From NCBI RefSeq assembly GCF_024868665.1, contig NC_079904.1:18827173-18891172 (forward strand): a DNA stretch of 64,000 nt, in the 5' to 3' direction. Made by a program: the position numbers and the translations under genes. This stretch comes from Triplophysa rosa. Taxonomy: Eukaryota > Chordata > Actinopteri > Cypriniformes > Nemacheilidae. A model generated the notes under the pieces. It was not told the DNA's origin. It was given only the letters and a program-made list of their open reading frames with translations, and made no database searches. Positions 1 through 10,694 of this stretch are shown here, one piece after another. Each line of letters starts with the position of its first letter. Positions within the stretch are counted from its first letter, which is position 1.

Positions 1-229
1 TGTTAGCATGTTAATAAAAACCAGCTACTGAAGTGGATCATATCCAAAGGCTTGGTTGGTATGTAAGAAAAAATAACAATTACTATTAAAGCTGCAAGCA
101 GCGATGATCGGGCCCTCGCGCAAAAGTGCAACCGCAACCCTGTGCCATCACCACCCGTCGGCCTCAGGAACAGTGAACGGTGGGCAACGTGCATATAAGG
201 AGTTACATTATAGATTTTTCCGTGCCATA

Positions 230-1480
230 TTTCCTATTGCCATCTGGTGGCACTATGACTATAAGTGAACACTGACGTGGATATGTGTTCAGGCCACGAC
301 TCTTATAAAACATATGAAGCGTGAGGCCGGTCGGACATTGCGTGCCTGAGTTACTATAGCTTCCATGGCGAAACATCAAACTTTGTCACGCCTCCACGGA
401 CACGCCACTCATGAAAAGTCTGGAACTTGCAATGTATTGTCACAAAGGTCTGAAGATCATACTGGCTGTACACTTCAAATATGATGCTGATCTGTTGAAA
501 TGTCTATGAGGAGTCAATCACAGTTTAAAACATGCCACTTCCTGTTGCCAGCAGGTGGCGCTATAACTGTATCTGAATATTACCAAGTAGATGTCTTCAG
601 GCCAAGACTTTTATCAAATGTGTGATGTCTGGGTGAAGTGTGAGGCCTGTTGGACATTGTATGCCTGAGTTACAACAACTTCCTGTTCATGGTGAAACAT
701 CAAACTTTGTCACGCCTCCACGGACACGCCCCTCATGAAAAGTCTGGAACTTGCAATGTATCGTCACAAAGGTCTAGGAAGTTATATTATAGAAAGACTT
801 TAATTTATTTACATGTACCAGATTTCCTGTTATTTATTTAAATGTGTCACATTCCCTTTTGCCAGCTGGTGGCGCTATCGCTATAAGTGAACACTGACAT
901 GGATATGTGTTAAGGCCAGGACTCTTATCAAACATGTGAAGTGTGAGGCTGGTCGGACATTGTGTGCCTGAGTTACTATAGCTTCCTGTTTCATGGCGAA
1001 ACATAAAACTTTTTCATGCCGCCACGCACAGGCCCCTCAACTAAAAGTCAGGATCATGAAATGTATCATCACAAAGGTCTGAAGATCATACTGGCTATAC
1101 TGGTCAAATATGATGCTGACTTGTTTGAATCTGTATGAGGAATAAATCACAGTTTAAAACATGCTACTTCCTGTTTCCTGCAGGTGGCGCTATAACAGTA
1201 TCTGAATATTACCATGTAGATGTCTTCAGGCCAGGACTTTTATCAAATGTGTGAAGTGTGAGACTGTTCGGACATTGTAGGCCTGAGTTACAACAACTTC
1301 CTGTTCATGGCGAAACGCCAAACTTTGGATGGCCGCCAGGGTCACGTTCCCCCATGAAAAGTCAGGATCTCCGCAATTTAGCTTCGCAAAGGCCTTAAGA
1401 TTAGAATGACATGAAGATGATGTTGATCGGATTAAAACTAGGAGTTCGTTAAAGTACGACGACTGGAAATTGAAACAAAT
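230..1480. repeat. Two-level tandem repeat (about 315-bp units in an ABAB pattern)
   Basis: A conserved motif, ggtggcgctat or close variants, recurs near 243, 551, 867 and 1182, so the units are about 308-316 bp. Alternate units resemble each other more than their neighbours: 'ataagtgaacactgac' appears in units 1 and 3, and 'atctgaatattacca' in units 2 and 4. This gives a higher-order period of about 625-630 bp. A more diverged stretch with the same kind of motif continues to about 1640. No gene is visible. The family was not recognised. Confidence 0.75.
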
Positions 1481-1788
1481 TACAAAATTGCACAGGAAAT
1501 CAAAAATAACGGACTTCCTGTTGGGTTTAGAGATATGCTCCAAGAGACTTTTCTTAATGATTCGGGGAGTTCTATCAGCCCACCAAATTTGGTGCATGTA
1601 CGTATTGCGTAGCGGCCTGGGCAGTTCTAGGTGGCGCTAGCGAGCCATTTTGCCACGCCTAATTTTAAAACCCATACTGTATCAGACGTAAATTTTTGCA
1701 AGGTCTGATGCATGTGCAAATTATTGTGAGTTTTTGAGCATGTTTAGGCCTTCAAATTAGCGATCGAAGAGGGAGAAGAAGAAGAAGA

Positions 1789-2003
1789 ATGAACAACACA
1801 GAAACAAAAGGGCTCTGCACTATGGTGCAAGCCGGTGGCTTGCTCCTCCGTGCTCGGGCCCTAATAATAAACAACACAGAAACAAAAGGGCTCTGCACTA
1901 CGGTGCAAGCCGGTGGCTTGCTCCTCCGTGCTCGGGCCCTAATAAACAACACAGAAACAAAAAGGCTCTGCACTACGGTGCAAGCCGGTGGCTTGCTCCT
2001 CCN
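1789..2003. repeat. Tandem repeat, about 2.7 units of 73-77 bp, ending at an N
   Basis: Three consecutive copies begin 'aacaacacagaaacaaaa' near 1790, 1870 and 1946. Each contains 'gcaagccggtggcttgctcc'. The third copy stops at an ambiguous base at 2003, where the sequence changes abruptly to an AT-rich tttattta tract. The copy number may be under-represented because of an assembly problem. Open frames across this block on both strands come from the repeat and are not genes. Confidence 0.85.
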
Positions 2004-2120
2004 TTTCCTTTTATTTTTACATTTATTTATTTATACGTTTATTTATTTTTATATTTATTTATTATCGCATGTATTTATTTCCACTTTTATTTATTTATTC
2101 TTGTATTTATTCTTACTTTT
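2004..2120. repeat. Low-complexity (TTTA)n-rich tract
   Basis: The stretch is composed almost entirely of ttta/tttatt repeats right after the ambiguous base at 2003. Open frames across it are low-complexity and were not called. Confidence 0.7.
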
Positions 2121-2269
2121 CTGTGTCTTGTATGATAATTAGATGGGTTGGTCTTGCCTACTATTGGTTCAGCGTAGATTGAAGCGTTTGATCGATTACT
2201 CTTGTCTTGTTTTGGACTAACGTCACGTCACTCACTGATCGTTTGCTTTGTGTATAACGTTAAGTAACT

Positions 2270-2437
2270 ATGGCGGGCGCACAATTAGCTAGAGAGTTAC
2301 AGCATTTAGCCAATGAAGTCGATAACCATGCATCAAATGACTGTGTGTCATTTAGATTAGGTGCGCTTATTGATGATTTATTACAGATTGACGGCGAGAT
2401 AAATGACCCTAATTATTTATATAAACATTTTAAATAA
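2270..2437 (+). CDS. Short hypothetical ORF, 55 aa
   Basis: An ATG in a reasonable context (taactATGGcg) opens a 55-codon frame ending in TAA. The product starts MAGAQLARELQHLANEV and is acidic and leucine-rich, with alternating heptad-like hydrophobic residues suggesting a helix or short coiled coil. No signal peptide or membrane segment is visible. It lies between repeats in a stretch with more balanced composition than its surroundings. It could be a remnant exon of a transposon or of a lost gene, or chance. No family was recognised. Confidence 0.25.
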   Translation: MAGAQLARELQHLANEVDNHASNDCVSFRLGALIDDLLQIDGEINDPNYLYKHFK

Positions 2438-2822
2438 TACTTTTTTGTTAATCATAGTTCTATAGGAATGAATATGGGGCATTTTAAACCCCTTTATCCA
2501 GTCTTGGGGTAGTGATACAAAAACTATATTTTGCATGAAAAATACACCCATGAAGGCCACAAACAGGAACTCTGAGGAATTCATGTACTATCAAACAAAT
2601 CAATACTTTTAATGATAAACAATGCAGGCTGTTGGGTTAGTTTGACTCCCTTAATGCATTACAGGGTTAAAACTAAATTAACCAAATCCAAAAGGATTGT
2701 ATCTGCTAACTAAATGAATTGAAATTTTAATTCCTTATCTATATAAACTTATTTACCTATGTATCTGGGTAATTACTACCAGCCCTGAACCTAGAAGCCT
2801 AACCCACAGTAAGTGGATACCA
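2438..2822. other. AT-rich spacer, nothing recognised
   Basis: No exon, repeat boundary or RNA gene could be recognised between the short ORF and the target-site duplication of the hAT element that follows. Confidence 0.5.
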
Positions 2823-3551
2823 CTGTTTTATAAGGCTGTGTATTGGCAAGTGCCTCCTGATACGATACATATCACGATAGATGGATCACGATACAATATA
2901 TTGCTATGTATTTCGATACGATACACATTTGCGATATATTGCAATACTTTAAATAGAAAATGTAAAAAGTAGAAATACAACATGCTGTGCACCACCGGGG
3001 TTTTTCTGTAAGGAAAAGTGTAAAAACATCCCTTACCTCTGCAGAGTGGCTGCAATGCATGGACCTTTAGATCAGAGGTTTGGGTTATCAAACTGAGGAT
3101 TGCGCCCCTCAAGTGGGTAGCACAGGGGAATAAGGTGGCTCACGCAAGTCACTTGGCTGTTGTGGTGCATTGCAGTATAAAACCCCTGGTTCATCTGTGC
3201 TGTAAATGCGCTGGTGTCACATCGGTGAAAGCACAATAAATGTCATTGTTACTTTTCTTAATAAACTTTTTGTCTAATGCACTGAAGTAGCCAAGTGACT
3301 TCTGTCATGACTTGCGAAGCCTACAAACAGCATTATTTTATATAACTCATTACTTCATGACTTATTTTGAAAAGCAAAGCACACCCACACATCAGCTCTG
3401 AGAGCTCAAAGCGTTCTTATATTTTTCGCCATGCTCGCTTCCACTTACTTTTGGCCGTATGTATATGACATGATTTAACAAAAATATCTATAGTAGACGT
3501 ATCACTATCGGTACACTATCGAAAAAAAAAAATATTGCGATAGTTACTAGC

Positions 3552-5438
3552 ATGAGAAATAACGTTGAAGATCTTGACATTATTTTACACACTCAGGCTC
3601 TAAAGAAAGCGGCCCGAAAAATGGAGCGCAACTTTAAGAAACCTAAATTAGAGGTATTTCGTACAGCATGGAAGGATAGTATTCGAAAATACAGGAAAGC
3701 CCTAAAAACTTCTAGATCCGCCTACTTTTCATCACTAATAAAAGAAAACCAGCACAACCCTAGGTTTTTATTTAACACAGTGGCTAAATTAACAAAAAAT
3801 AAATCGTCAGTGACTTCTGATCCTGTATATCAGCATAGAAGTGATGAATTTATGAACTACTTCACATATAAAATCCAAGATATTAGAGAAAAAATTATAA
3901 CAATGCAATCAGAAGTGAAACCCACTGAACAAACTAACTACAGCGCCCTTAAGGAGAAAATGCAATTATTTTATACCGTAGATCACGATGAGCTGTCTTA
4001 AATCATTAGATCATCTAAATCAACAACATGCATGCTGGACCCTATACCTACAAATCTACTGAAAGAGATGCTCCCAGAAATTATAGATCCTCTTCTTGGT
4101 ATTATTAACTCATTGGCTGTTATAAGGCCCCTTGTCAAAAAAACCCAACTTGACCCTAGAGAACTAGGGAACTACAGGCCTATATCGAATCTATCTTTCA
4201 TATCTAAAGTCTGGATTTAGAGCATGTCACAGTACAGAGACTGCTTTGATCAGAGTTACAAATGATCTGCTATTGGCGTCTGACCGAGGTTGTGTCTCGT
4301 TATTGCTGCTGCTAGACCTTAGTGCTGCATTCGACACCATTGACCACAGCACACTCCTACATAGACACACGAAAATTATGTCGGCATTAAAGGAATAGCT
4401 TTGAAATGGTTTAAATATTATTTATCCGACCGTTTTCAATTTGTAGCAATAAATAATGAGGTGTCACGCAAATCGCAAGTCCAGTACGGTGTACCACAGG
4501 GCTCAGTCTTAGGGCCTCTGCTCTTCGCATTATACATGCTACCTCTAGGAGATATAATAAAGCGACACGGAGTTAGCTTTCACTGTTATGCTGATGATAC
4601 TCAACTTTATATTTCCTCGAAGCCTCATGAAACACAGCAGTTCCATCGAATAATGGAATGCATAGTCGATATAAAAAACTGGATGAGTAACAACTTTTTA
4701 TTACTGAACTCGGACAAAACGGAAGTGTTACTTATTGGACCGAAAACTGCTATAAGTAACAACCAAGAATACTGTTTAACTATTGACGGATGTTCCATAA
4801 AACCCTCGTCGTCAGCAAAGAATCTTGGCGTTCTATTCGATAGTAATCTGTCATTTGAGAGCCACGTCGCCAACACCTGTAAAATTGCGTTTTTCCATCT
4901 TAAGAATATATCTAAACTACGTCATATGCTGTCAATCTCAGATGCAGAGAAGTTAATTCATGCATTCATGACATCAAGACTAGATTACTGTAATGCACTG
5001 TTAGGTGGTTGCCCTGCAGGCTTATTACAAAAACTCCAATTGGTCCAAAACGCGGCAGCTCGAGTTCTTACACGTACAAAAAAGTATGAACATATTAGCC
5101 CGGTTCTGTCAACCTTGCACTGGTTACCTATAAAGCATCGCGTTAACTTTAAAATCTTGCTTATTACCTATAAAGCCTTACATGGTTTAGCTCCTCAGTA
5201 CTTGAATGAACTCCTTTTGTATTACAGTCCTTCACGTGCATTACGCTCTCAGGCGTCCTGTCAGTTGGTAATACCTAGAATTTCAAAATCAAGTGCAGGT
5301 GGTAGATCCTTTTCCTATCTAGCGCCTAAACTTTGGAATAGTCTTCCCTGCACTGTCCGGGAGGCAGACACACTCTGTCAGTTTAAATCTAGACTAAAGA
5401 CGCATCTTTTTAATCTTGCATACACTACTCTTCCATAA
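3552..5438 (+). pseudogene. Broken L2-type reverse transcriptase ORF2
   Basis: Three open segments (3552-4001, 4032-4220, 4401-5438) belong to one decayed ORF2. Around 4312-4340 the frame encodes the RT motif LDLSAAFDT. At about 4479-4530 it reads [13 protein letters not shown], followed by the catalytic box YADDTQLY near 4588-4611. The C-terminal segment after RT contains LHWLPIKHRVNFKILLITYK and ALHGLAPQYL, typical of L2 elements. It is inactivated by a stop after about 4001, deletions near 4112 and 4205, and a frame break before 4401. Confidence 0.85.
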
Positions 5439-6079
5439 TATAAATCTTCAGAGGGTTTAGGCTGCATTAGTTAGATCAACCGGAACCAAAAACACAACTG
5501 ATGTACTTGTTGCATCAAAGAGTACAGAACAGTACTCTACTCTCAGCCAGTCTTGTCTCATTGTTCCAAGGTTACCACAGCGAGCAGGATGCAGTTCATG
5601 GCCTGACCTGATGGTAGAGCGGAGAATGGGAAGCGGCGACCTGACAAGAGCTGAGATGATAGAGCTGGATAAAGAAGGATGCGGATCACCTGACACGTCT
5701 TCACCACAAAATTTCAAATGCTATTAGATTATTAATGATAATCTTAAACTATAATTTACCTTATTAGTAAGTTTATTTATTTTATTTAGCCTTGTTGTGC
5801 AAGCTCTCTGAAGCTTGTGCAGAGGCAGCAGCTTTTGCCAGAGGGGAACTGAAATCCCCTAGTTGGGCCTGGGTTCTCCTGAGGTTTTTTTTCTCGATTA
5901 GAGTTTTGGGTTCCTCGACACCATTTGCATACTGTTTTTGCACTATTTGCCTGGCCGGGGGGGCGGCTTTAGAATTTTAAAGTTTTACTTAATTAATATT
6001 GCATTTAGGAATTTATAGTCTGTTATATTTGACCTGTGCTTCTCTCTCCTTTATCTTAAATGTGTGCTATCACTGAGCA

Positions 6080-6200
6080 TGTGTGTGTGCGTGCGTGCGT
6101 GTCTGTGTGCGTACTTGTCTGTGTACGTCTGTGTGTGCGTGCGTGCGCGTCCGTGTGTGTGTGTCTATGTGTGTTAGTACGTGTGCATATTGTGTGTGTG
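6080..6200 (+). repeat. (GT)n-rich microsatellite in the L2 3' UTR
   Basis: Runs of gtgtgtgcgtgcgtgtgt lie inside the 3' UTR of L2 copy 1. A matching GT-rich tract sits at the same place in L2 copy 2 (about 61660-61770), so it belongs to the element. Open frames over it on either strand are Val/Cys or His/Thr low-complexity artefacts. Confidence 0.8.
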
Positions 6201-6403
6201 GAGTGTTTTGTATGTGGGTATGTCTGTCTTCTGTGTTTTCAACTTTTTCTTGTTTTTGCAGGTACAACTTTAATTGTTTTGCTTATAGTCAATATGTGTT
6301 ATGCACAGCTGCTTTGTAACAATGAAAATTGTAAAAAGCGCTATATAAATAAAGTTGAGTTGAGTTACATGTATCGATATTTTTGCACAGCCCTACTGTT
6401 GTA

Positions 6404-7076
6404 TGGGTATAAGTATTGCACATATACTGCATGCTCAACTGAAACATGGCATTTAAAATCATATTTAGTAGCAGCAGCAGTAGTAGTACAAAAGATCAGA
6501 TAACTTCTTACAAGAAGTACAAGATGCTTTTTGGAACATTCACAAATCATGCAAAGATAACATTGGTTAACTGGCCATGCACATGCCAGCTCAGGTTTTT
6601 CTTCAAGTAGGACAGACATATTTGTAAATAGCTGACAACTCATTAACTCTGTGCATGTCACATACAGTAGAAAACTGGTATTTCTGCCAAGGCATATGGT
6701 TACTTGTTTAGTGAGGTTTTTAGGGAGGGGACAAACTTTAAATGTGGGTGGAACCTCAAACATTGGGTTCTGGAACAAACGCAAAAGGGTTTGCCTGGTA
6801 TGTGAATGCTTACATTCTAAGGATTCTAGCTCTTTGTTTGTTTACAGATTTGCGCAATGTGTGGCGTCTCGGAGACACCAAAATACTACCATGAACAGAA
6901 AATGGATTATGACTCATCCCTCAGGCTAAGAACAGGTCTACCCCAGTTTAAACAACCCACACGCTGATCTTTAAAATGTTGTCAGACTTAGAATAGTACG
7001 TCAAACTATTAACCTACACAGGATGTATGCCAAATCAAATCTGACCTCCCAATTCTCTGTCTATTCAGAATGGAAT
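6404..7076. other. Unassigned spacer
   Basis: No gene could be supported. A tttacag followed by an open stretch near 6842-6925 resembles a splice acceptor, but no matching donor or family similarity was recognised. Confidence 0.4.
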
Positions 7077-7078
7077 TA

Positions 7079-8637
7079 CACTGCGTTCCAAATTATTATG
7101 CAAATGATATCTTTCTCTGGTTTTCCTAATTTGTCGATGCAAATGACAGTCAGTATAATTTTCAAGTAATCAACAGTTAGGGTACATTTGGAATTTTATT
7201 GAACAAACCTCCCACTGACAACAGTATTTATTTAAAAAATGAAAAACTCAAAATGCACTGTTCCAAATTATTATGCACAACAGAGTTTGAAAACATTTCA
7301 TAGGTTGTAAAAAACTGAAAATGGTCATTTGTTGAATTTGCAGCATTAGGAGGTCATATTTACTGAAATCAAAAGCTATTTCAATCAAAAACATCCTAAC
7401 AGGGCAAGTTACATGTTAACATAGGACCCCTTCTTTGATATCACCTTCACAATTCTTGCATCCATTGAACTTGTGAGTTTTTGGATAGTTTCTGATTGAA
7501 TTTCTTTGCAGGATGTCAGAATAGCCTCCCAGAGCTGCTGTTTTGATGCTAACTGCCTCCCACCATCATAGATCTTTCGCTTGAGGATGCTCCAAAGGGT
7601 TGAGGTCAGGGGAGGATGGTGGCCACACCATGAGTTTCTCTCCTTTTATGCCCATAGCAGCCAATGACACAGAGGTATTCTTTGCAGCATGAGATGGTGC
7701 ATTGTCATGCATGAAGATGATTTTGCTACGGAAGGCATGGTTCTTCTTTTTGTACCATGGAAGAAAGTGCTCAGTCAGAAACTCTACATACCTTGCAGAG
7801 TTCATTTTCACACCTTCAGGGACCCTAAAGGGGCCCACCAGCTGTCTCCCCATGATTCCAGCCCAAAACATGACTCCGCCACCTCCTTGCTGACGTCGCA
7901 GCCTTGTTGGGACATGGTGGCCATCCACCAACCATCCACTACTCCATCCATCTGGACCATCCAGGGTTGCACGGCACTCATCAGTAAACAAGACTGTTTG
8001 AAAATTAGTCTTCATGTATGTGTGGGCCCACTGCAACCGTTTCTGCTTGTGAGCATTGGTTAGGGGTGGCCGAATAGTAGGTTTATGCACAACTGCAAGC
8101 ATCTGGAGGATCCTACACCTTGAGGTTTTCGGGACTCCCGAGGCACCAGCAGCTTCAAATACCTGTTTGCTGCTTTGCAATGGCATTTTTGCAGCTGCTC
8201 TCTTAATCCGATGAATTTGTCTGGAAGAAACCTTCCTCATTCTGCCTTTATCTGCACGAACCCTTCTGTGCTCTGAATCAGCCACAAATCTCTTCACAGT
8301 ACGATGATCTCGCTTAAGTTTTCGTGAAATATCTAATGTTTTCATACCTTGTCCAAGACATTGCACTATTTGACGCTTTTCGGCAGCAGACAGATCCTTT
8401 TTCTTTCCCATATTGCTTGAAACCTGTGGCCTGCTTAATAATGTGGAACGTCCTTCTTAAGTAGTTTTCCTTTAATTGGGCTCACCTGGCAAACTACTTA
8501 TCACAGGTGTCTGAGATTGATTTCAGTGATCCAAAGAGCACTGAGACACAATACCATCCATAAGTTTAATTGAACAATATAAAATTAAATGTTTACGACA
8601 CTTAAATCCAATTTGCATAATAATTTGGAACACAGTG
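7079..8637 (-). mobile_element. Tc1-like DNA transposon (1,559 bp) with intact ends
   Basis: Terminal inverted repeats are CACTGCGTTCCAAATTATTA on the left and CACTGTGTTCCAAATTATTA read inward from the right, one mismatch. TA dinucleotides (7077-7078 and 8638-8639) flank it as expected for Tc1/mariner insertion. A related subterminal copy of the end motif occurs near 7258. The transposase lies on the minus strand. Size is normal for the family. Confidence 0.9.
7566..8411 (-). pseudogene. Tc1-like transposase, frameshifted near the C-terminus
   Basis: The 281-codon frame starts MGKKKDLSAAEKRQIV at 8411, with a paired-type helix-turn-helix N-terminus for end binding, then a DDE domain. TDECRATLDG holds the first aspartate, HDNAPSHAAK the second, and SPDLNPLEH the glutamate. 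Immediately after, the frame reads PQAKDL and stops where relatives continue LW..KRK. A small deletion appears to shift the frame, and the rest of the C-terminus continues in another frame to about 7430. The protein is probably inactive. Confidence 0.85.
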
Positions 8638-8639
8638 TA

Positions 8640-10260
8640 CATCTTTGAAAGACACCAAATGAAAGTCCGAACTTATAGTCATGGCTGAAAATAATTTGTG
8701 TCCATACTGTAACAGCAATAGCAAGCCTAGACTTTCATGCACCTGTAATACCTGAAAGCTGCTATTCAGACTTTTAGCTAAATCTGCTATTAGATCATAC
8801 TGGGACCAGACAAGTTCAAACTAGTTACACCGCAGGGATTGTTATTTGTGAATCTCCCTTCTCTGAACTCTTAGCGAAGAAACGTTTGAAATTACTAACC
8901 ATGGAAACAAGAGTTTTTAATAATGTATTTCTGATTGCTTCATGAGAAACAGAATATTACAACACGCCACAATGTGTGATCTCAACACTCATCTTGACAC
9001 ACGTCACAGTATCGCCATGGTGACATAAGAGTATGCTGTTGTTAGAAACGGTTGCTATTGTGATGCCCCTCCTCCTTTTATACAAACAAAGCTTTAGTGG
9101 TTTCCAGTTCAAATGTCAGGTCAAGACAGATACTGTCGATAGTATTACTCTAGTTCATGCCCAGTTTATTTCTATAATCGGAGTTTCCAGCAATTATGTG
9201 GTCTGAGCACTTACTTTGTTTAAAGATATGCCTATCAGACAGATACTAATAATTTACTCCTTCATTCTTTAGTGAAAAGCAGGCATCCCATTTGACAAAT
9301 GCACATGCATATTTATTTATAACATGATTTCATGAATTTTTGCAGTACCCAATTGCACACAATTTTTAAGAACATTATTGTAGTAAAAGGGATGTTCAGA
9401 GGGACAAGCCCTAGGAACCCATGGAAAATACTTTAGATGGCTACAGATAAAATGGCTGATGCTAGAAGATATCTTTGAAGGGGGAGCCCCGGAAAAAAGA
9501 AGCAGGGGGACTACCATGAACCCCCCAACCCCGCTTTCATGTAGAAGTTTGAGGGGCCTTCCATGTGGGACGTTTCACTTCAGTTTTACATCAAACTGAC
9601 TCAGCTCTCATCTTCATATTGATATATTTCTTAATTAAATTTTTTCATTTCCTTTAAAAACTTGCTTTTACTTAACACACATATCACATAAAGATTTTTA
9701 ACTAAAACGTTTTTTTTTTTTTAAGTATTTTAATATATAAATACTGTGGTTCCAAGTATAATTTGGACACTTTGGTCACACAAAATAGCCTATAAAACAA
9801 TTTGCATTTGTAAACTAAAAATGCTAAAGATTTTTAATAACCTTTTTTTTGCATTTTTTAGTGGAAAACAGTTCTTCTTCAAACAAGTGTAGCATTAACC
9901 ACATGTGTGTGTTAATCCACGAACAATGTTCCACGAAATGTGAAACATTTTTTAAATCTAAATTTAAGAGTATTTGAGGGGGCAGTAGCATTGTGCATTT
10001 TAATTGTGCAAAAGCAAACAAAATGTGAATGTGTTGCTGAAAAGAATTCTGTACACTCGTAGCCAAATGGTTAAATAAACCAGTGCTATTTTCAGCTGTC
10101 TATTTGTAGCATAAAGAGTGTTTATTAACAATGCCTGATTTCCTCCTAACTTCATTCACGCTCCCTTTTCATTCACTTTAACCATGCGTTTGGTTTAGCG
10201 CGGTACTACAAGGTACATTCGAATGTGTAATAGGAAAATACACATTTTCATTCTTACTTC
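8640..10260. other. Upstream flank of nfkbia, no gene seen
   Basis: No ORF longer than about 80 codons with recognisable similarity is present, and no clear repeat ends were found. The proximal part (from about 10260) is described as the nfkbia promoter. Distal regulatory sites may exist but cannot be separated from chance by eye. Confidence 0.5.
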
Positions 10261-10275
10261 GCGGAGTCATGTTGG

Positions 10276-10354
10276 GGGAAATTCTCTCAATAAAAGCCCG
10301 CTACGAGTTCCCCTTTTCAGAGTAAAGTTAAGATAACTTCACATGGAAATCCCC
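10276..10354. promoter_or_regulatory. nfkbia: kappaB-type site cluster in the nfkbia promoter
   Basis: A perfect match to GGGRNWYYCC is present on the minus strand at 10345-10354 (plus strand ggaaatcccc), about 27 bp upstream of the TATA box. Two one-mismatch sites lie nearby: gggaaattct at 10276-10285, and the minus-strand reading of 10304-10313. Vertebrate NFKBIA promoters carry several kappaB sites that make the gene a target of the factor it inhibits. The cluster is consistent with that feedback loop; binding is inferred. Confidence 0.65.
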
Positions 10355-10380
10355 TCTTCCTCACCATGAAACGGAGGCGT

Positions 10381-10388
10381 TATAAAAG
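10381..10388 (+). promoter_or_regulatory. nfkbia: TATA box of nfkbia
   Basis: TATAAAAG lies 74 bp upstream of the chosen ATG, predicting a transcription start near 10410 and a short 5' UTR of about 50 bp. Confidence 0.75.
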
Positions 10389-10461
10389 CTCTTTGCGCCG
10401 CCCTCCCAAGTGCATTTAACTGCTGAGTGCGATAGAGAGCGCATCGTAAGCTACGAACGCA

Positions 10462-10694
10462 ATGGATGTACACAGTGCCACCATGAGTAACTATATGGAT
10501 TGTAATTTTGATGAAATGGATTTGAAAAACAGGAAAATGCAACACTGTGAGGATCGCGTTGATAGTGGCGTGGATTCGTTAAAGGAGGACGAGTACAGAA
10601 AACTTGTGGAGGAGATGGAGAATCTGACAATGCCGCGTGACAAACTCACATACGATGAACCTTGGAAACAAGAAGTCACAGAGGACGGAGACAC
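10462..10694 (+). CDS. nfkbia: nfkbia coding exon 1
   Basis: Encodes the signal-response domain with the DSGVDS degron. The donor is gagacac/gtaagt, phase 2. A longer reading to 10698 only runs into the intron. Confidence 0.93.

Larger units (their letters stand above)
3551..6363 (+). mobile_element. L2-type non-LTR retrotransposon, copy 1 (5' truncated)
   Basis: The element carries the 3' part of a LINE ORF2 (reverse transcriptase plus the long C-terminal region) and a long 3' UTR. It ends in aaagcgctatataaataaag followed by a short gttgagttgag tail, a microsatellite-like end typical of the L2/CR1 group rather than poly-A. It is nearly colinear with the copy at 59019-61947. Relative to that copy it lacks about 39 bp near 4112 and about 80 bp near 4205. 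The 5' start is approximate. The endonuclease domain is absent. Confidence 0.8.
2831..6395. mobile_element. Non-autonomous hAT-type element, split by an L2 LINE
   Basis: The left end reads taaggctgtg and the right end, reverse-complemented, reads tagggctgtg, so the termini are inverted. They are flanked by near-identical 8-bp duplications: ctgtttta at 2823-2830 and ctgttgta at 6396-6403, one mismatch. Eight-base duplications and TAGGG-like ends are typical of the hAT superfamily. Inner sequence is rich in gatacgatac-type motifs. No transposase is visible. The L2 LINE at about 3551-6363 interrupts it: gatagttac before the LINE continues as atgtatcgatat after it. Confidence 0.7.

Noticed and set aside
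230..1480. CRISPR-like array
   Set aside because: Units are about 315 bp, diverged and without short repeats separated by unique spacers; the genome is eukaryotic.
1752..2142. Overlapping frames on both strands with repeated SPFVSVLF or TETKGLC
   Set aside because: They follow the 73-77 bp tandem repeat and show no codon-level constraint.
6060..6503. 147-codon plus-strand frame rich in Cys and Val
   Set aside because: It is produced by a GT microsatellite in the L2 3' UTR. The equivalent frame in copy 2 has the same cause.
6842..6925. Possible exon after tttacag
   Set aside because: An acceptor-like site is present, but there is no donor in phase and no family resemblance.
7689..8063. 124-codon plus-strand frame
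   Set aside because: It is the antisense shadow of the Tc1-like transposase.
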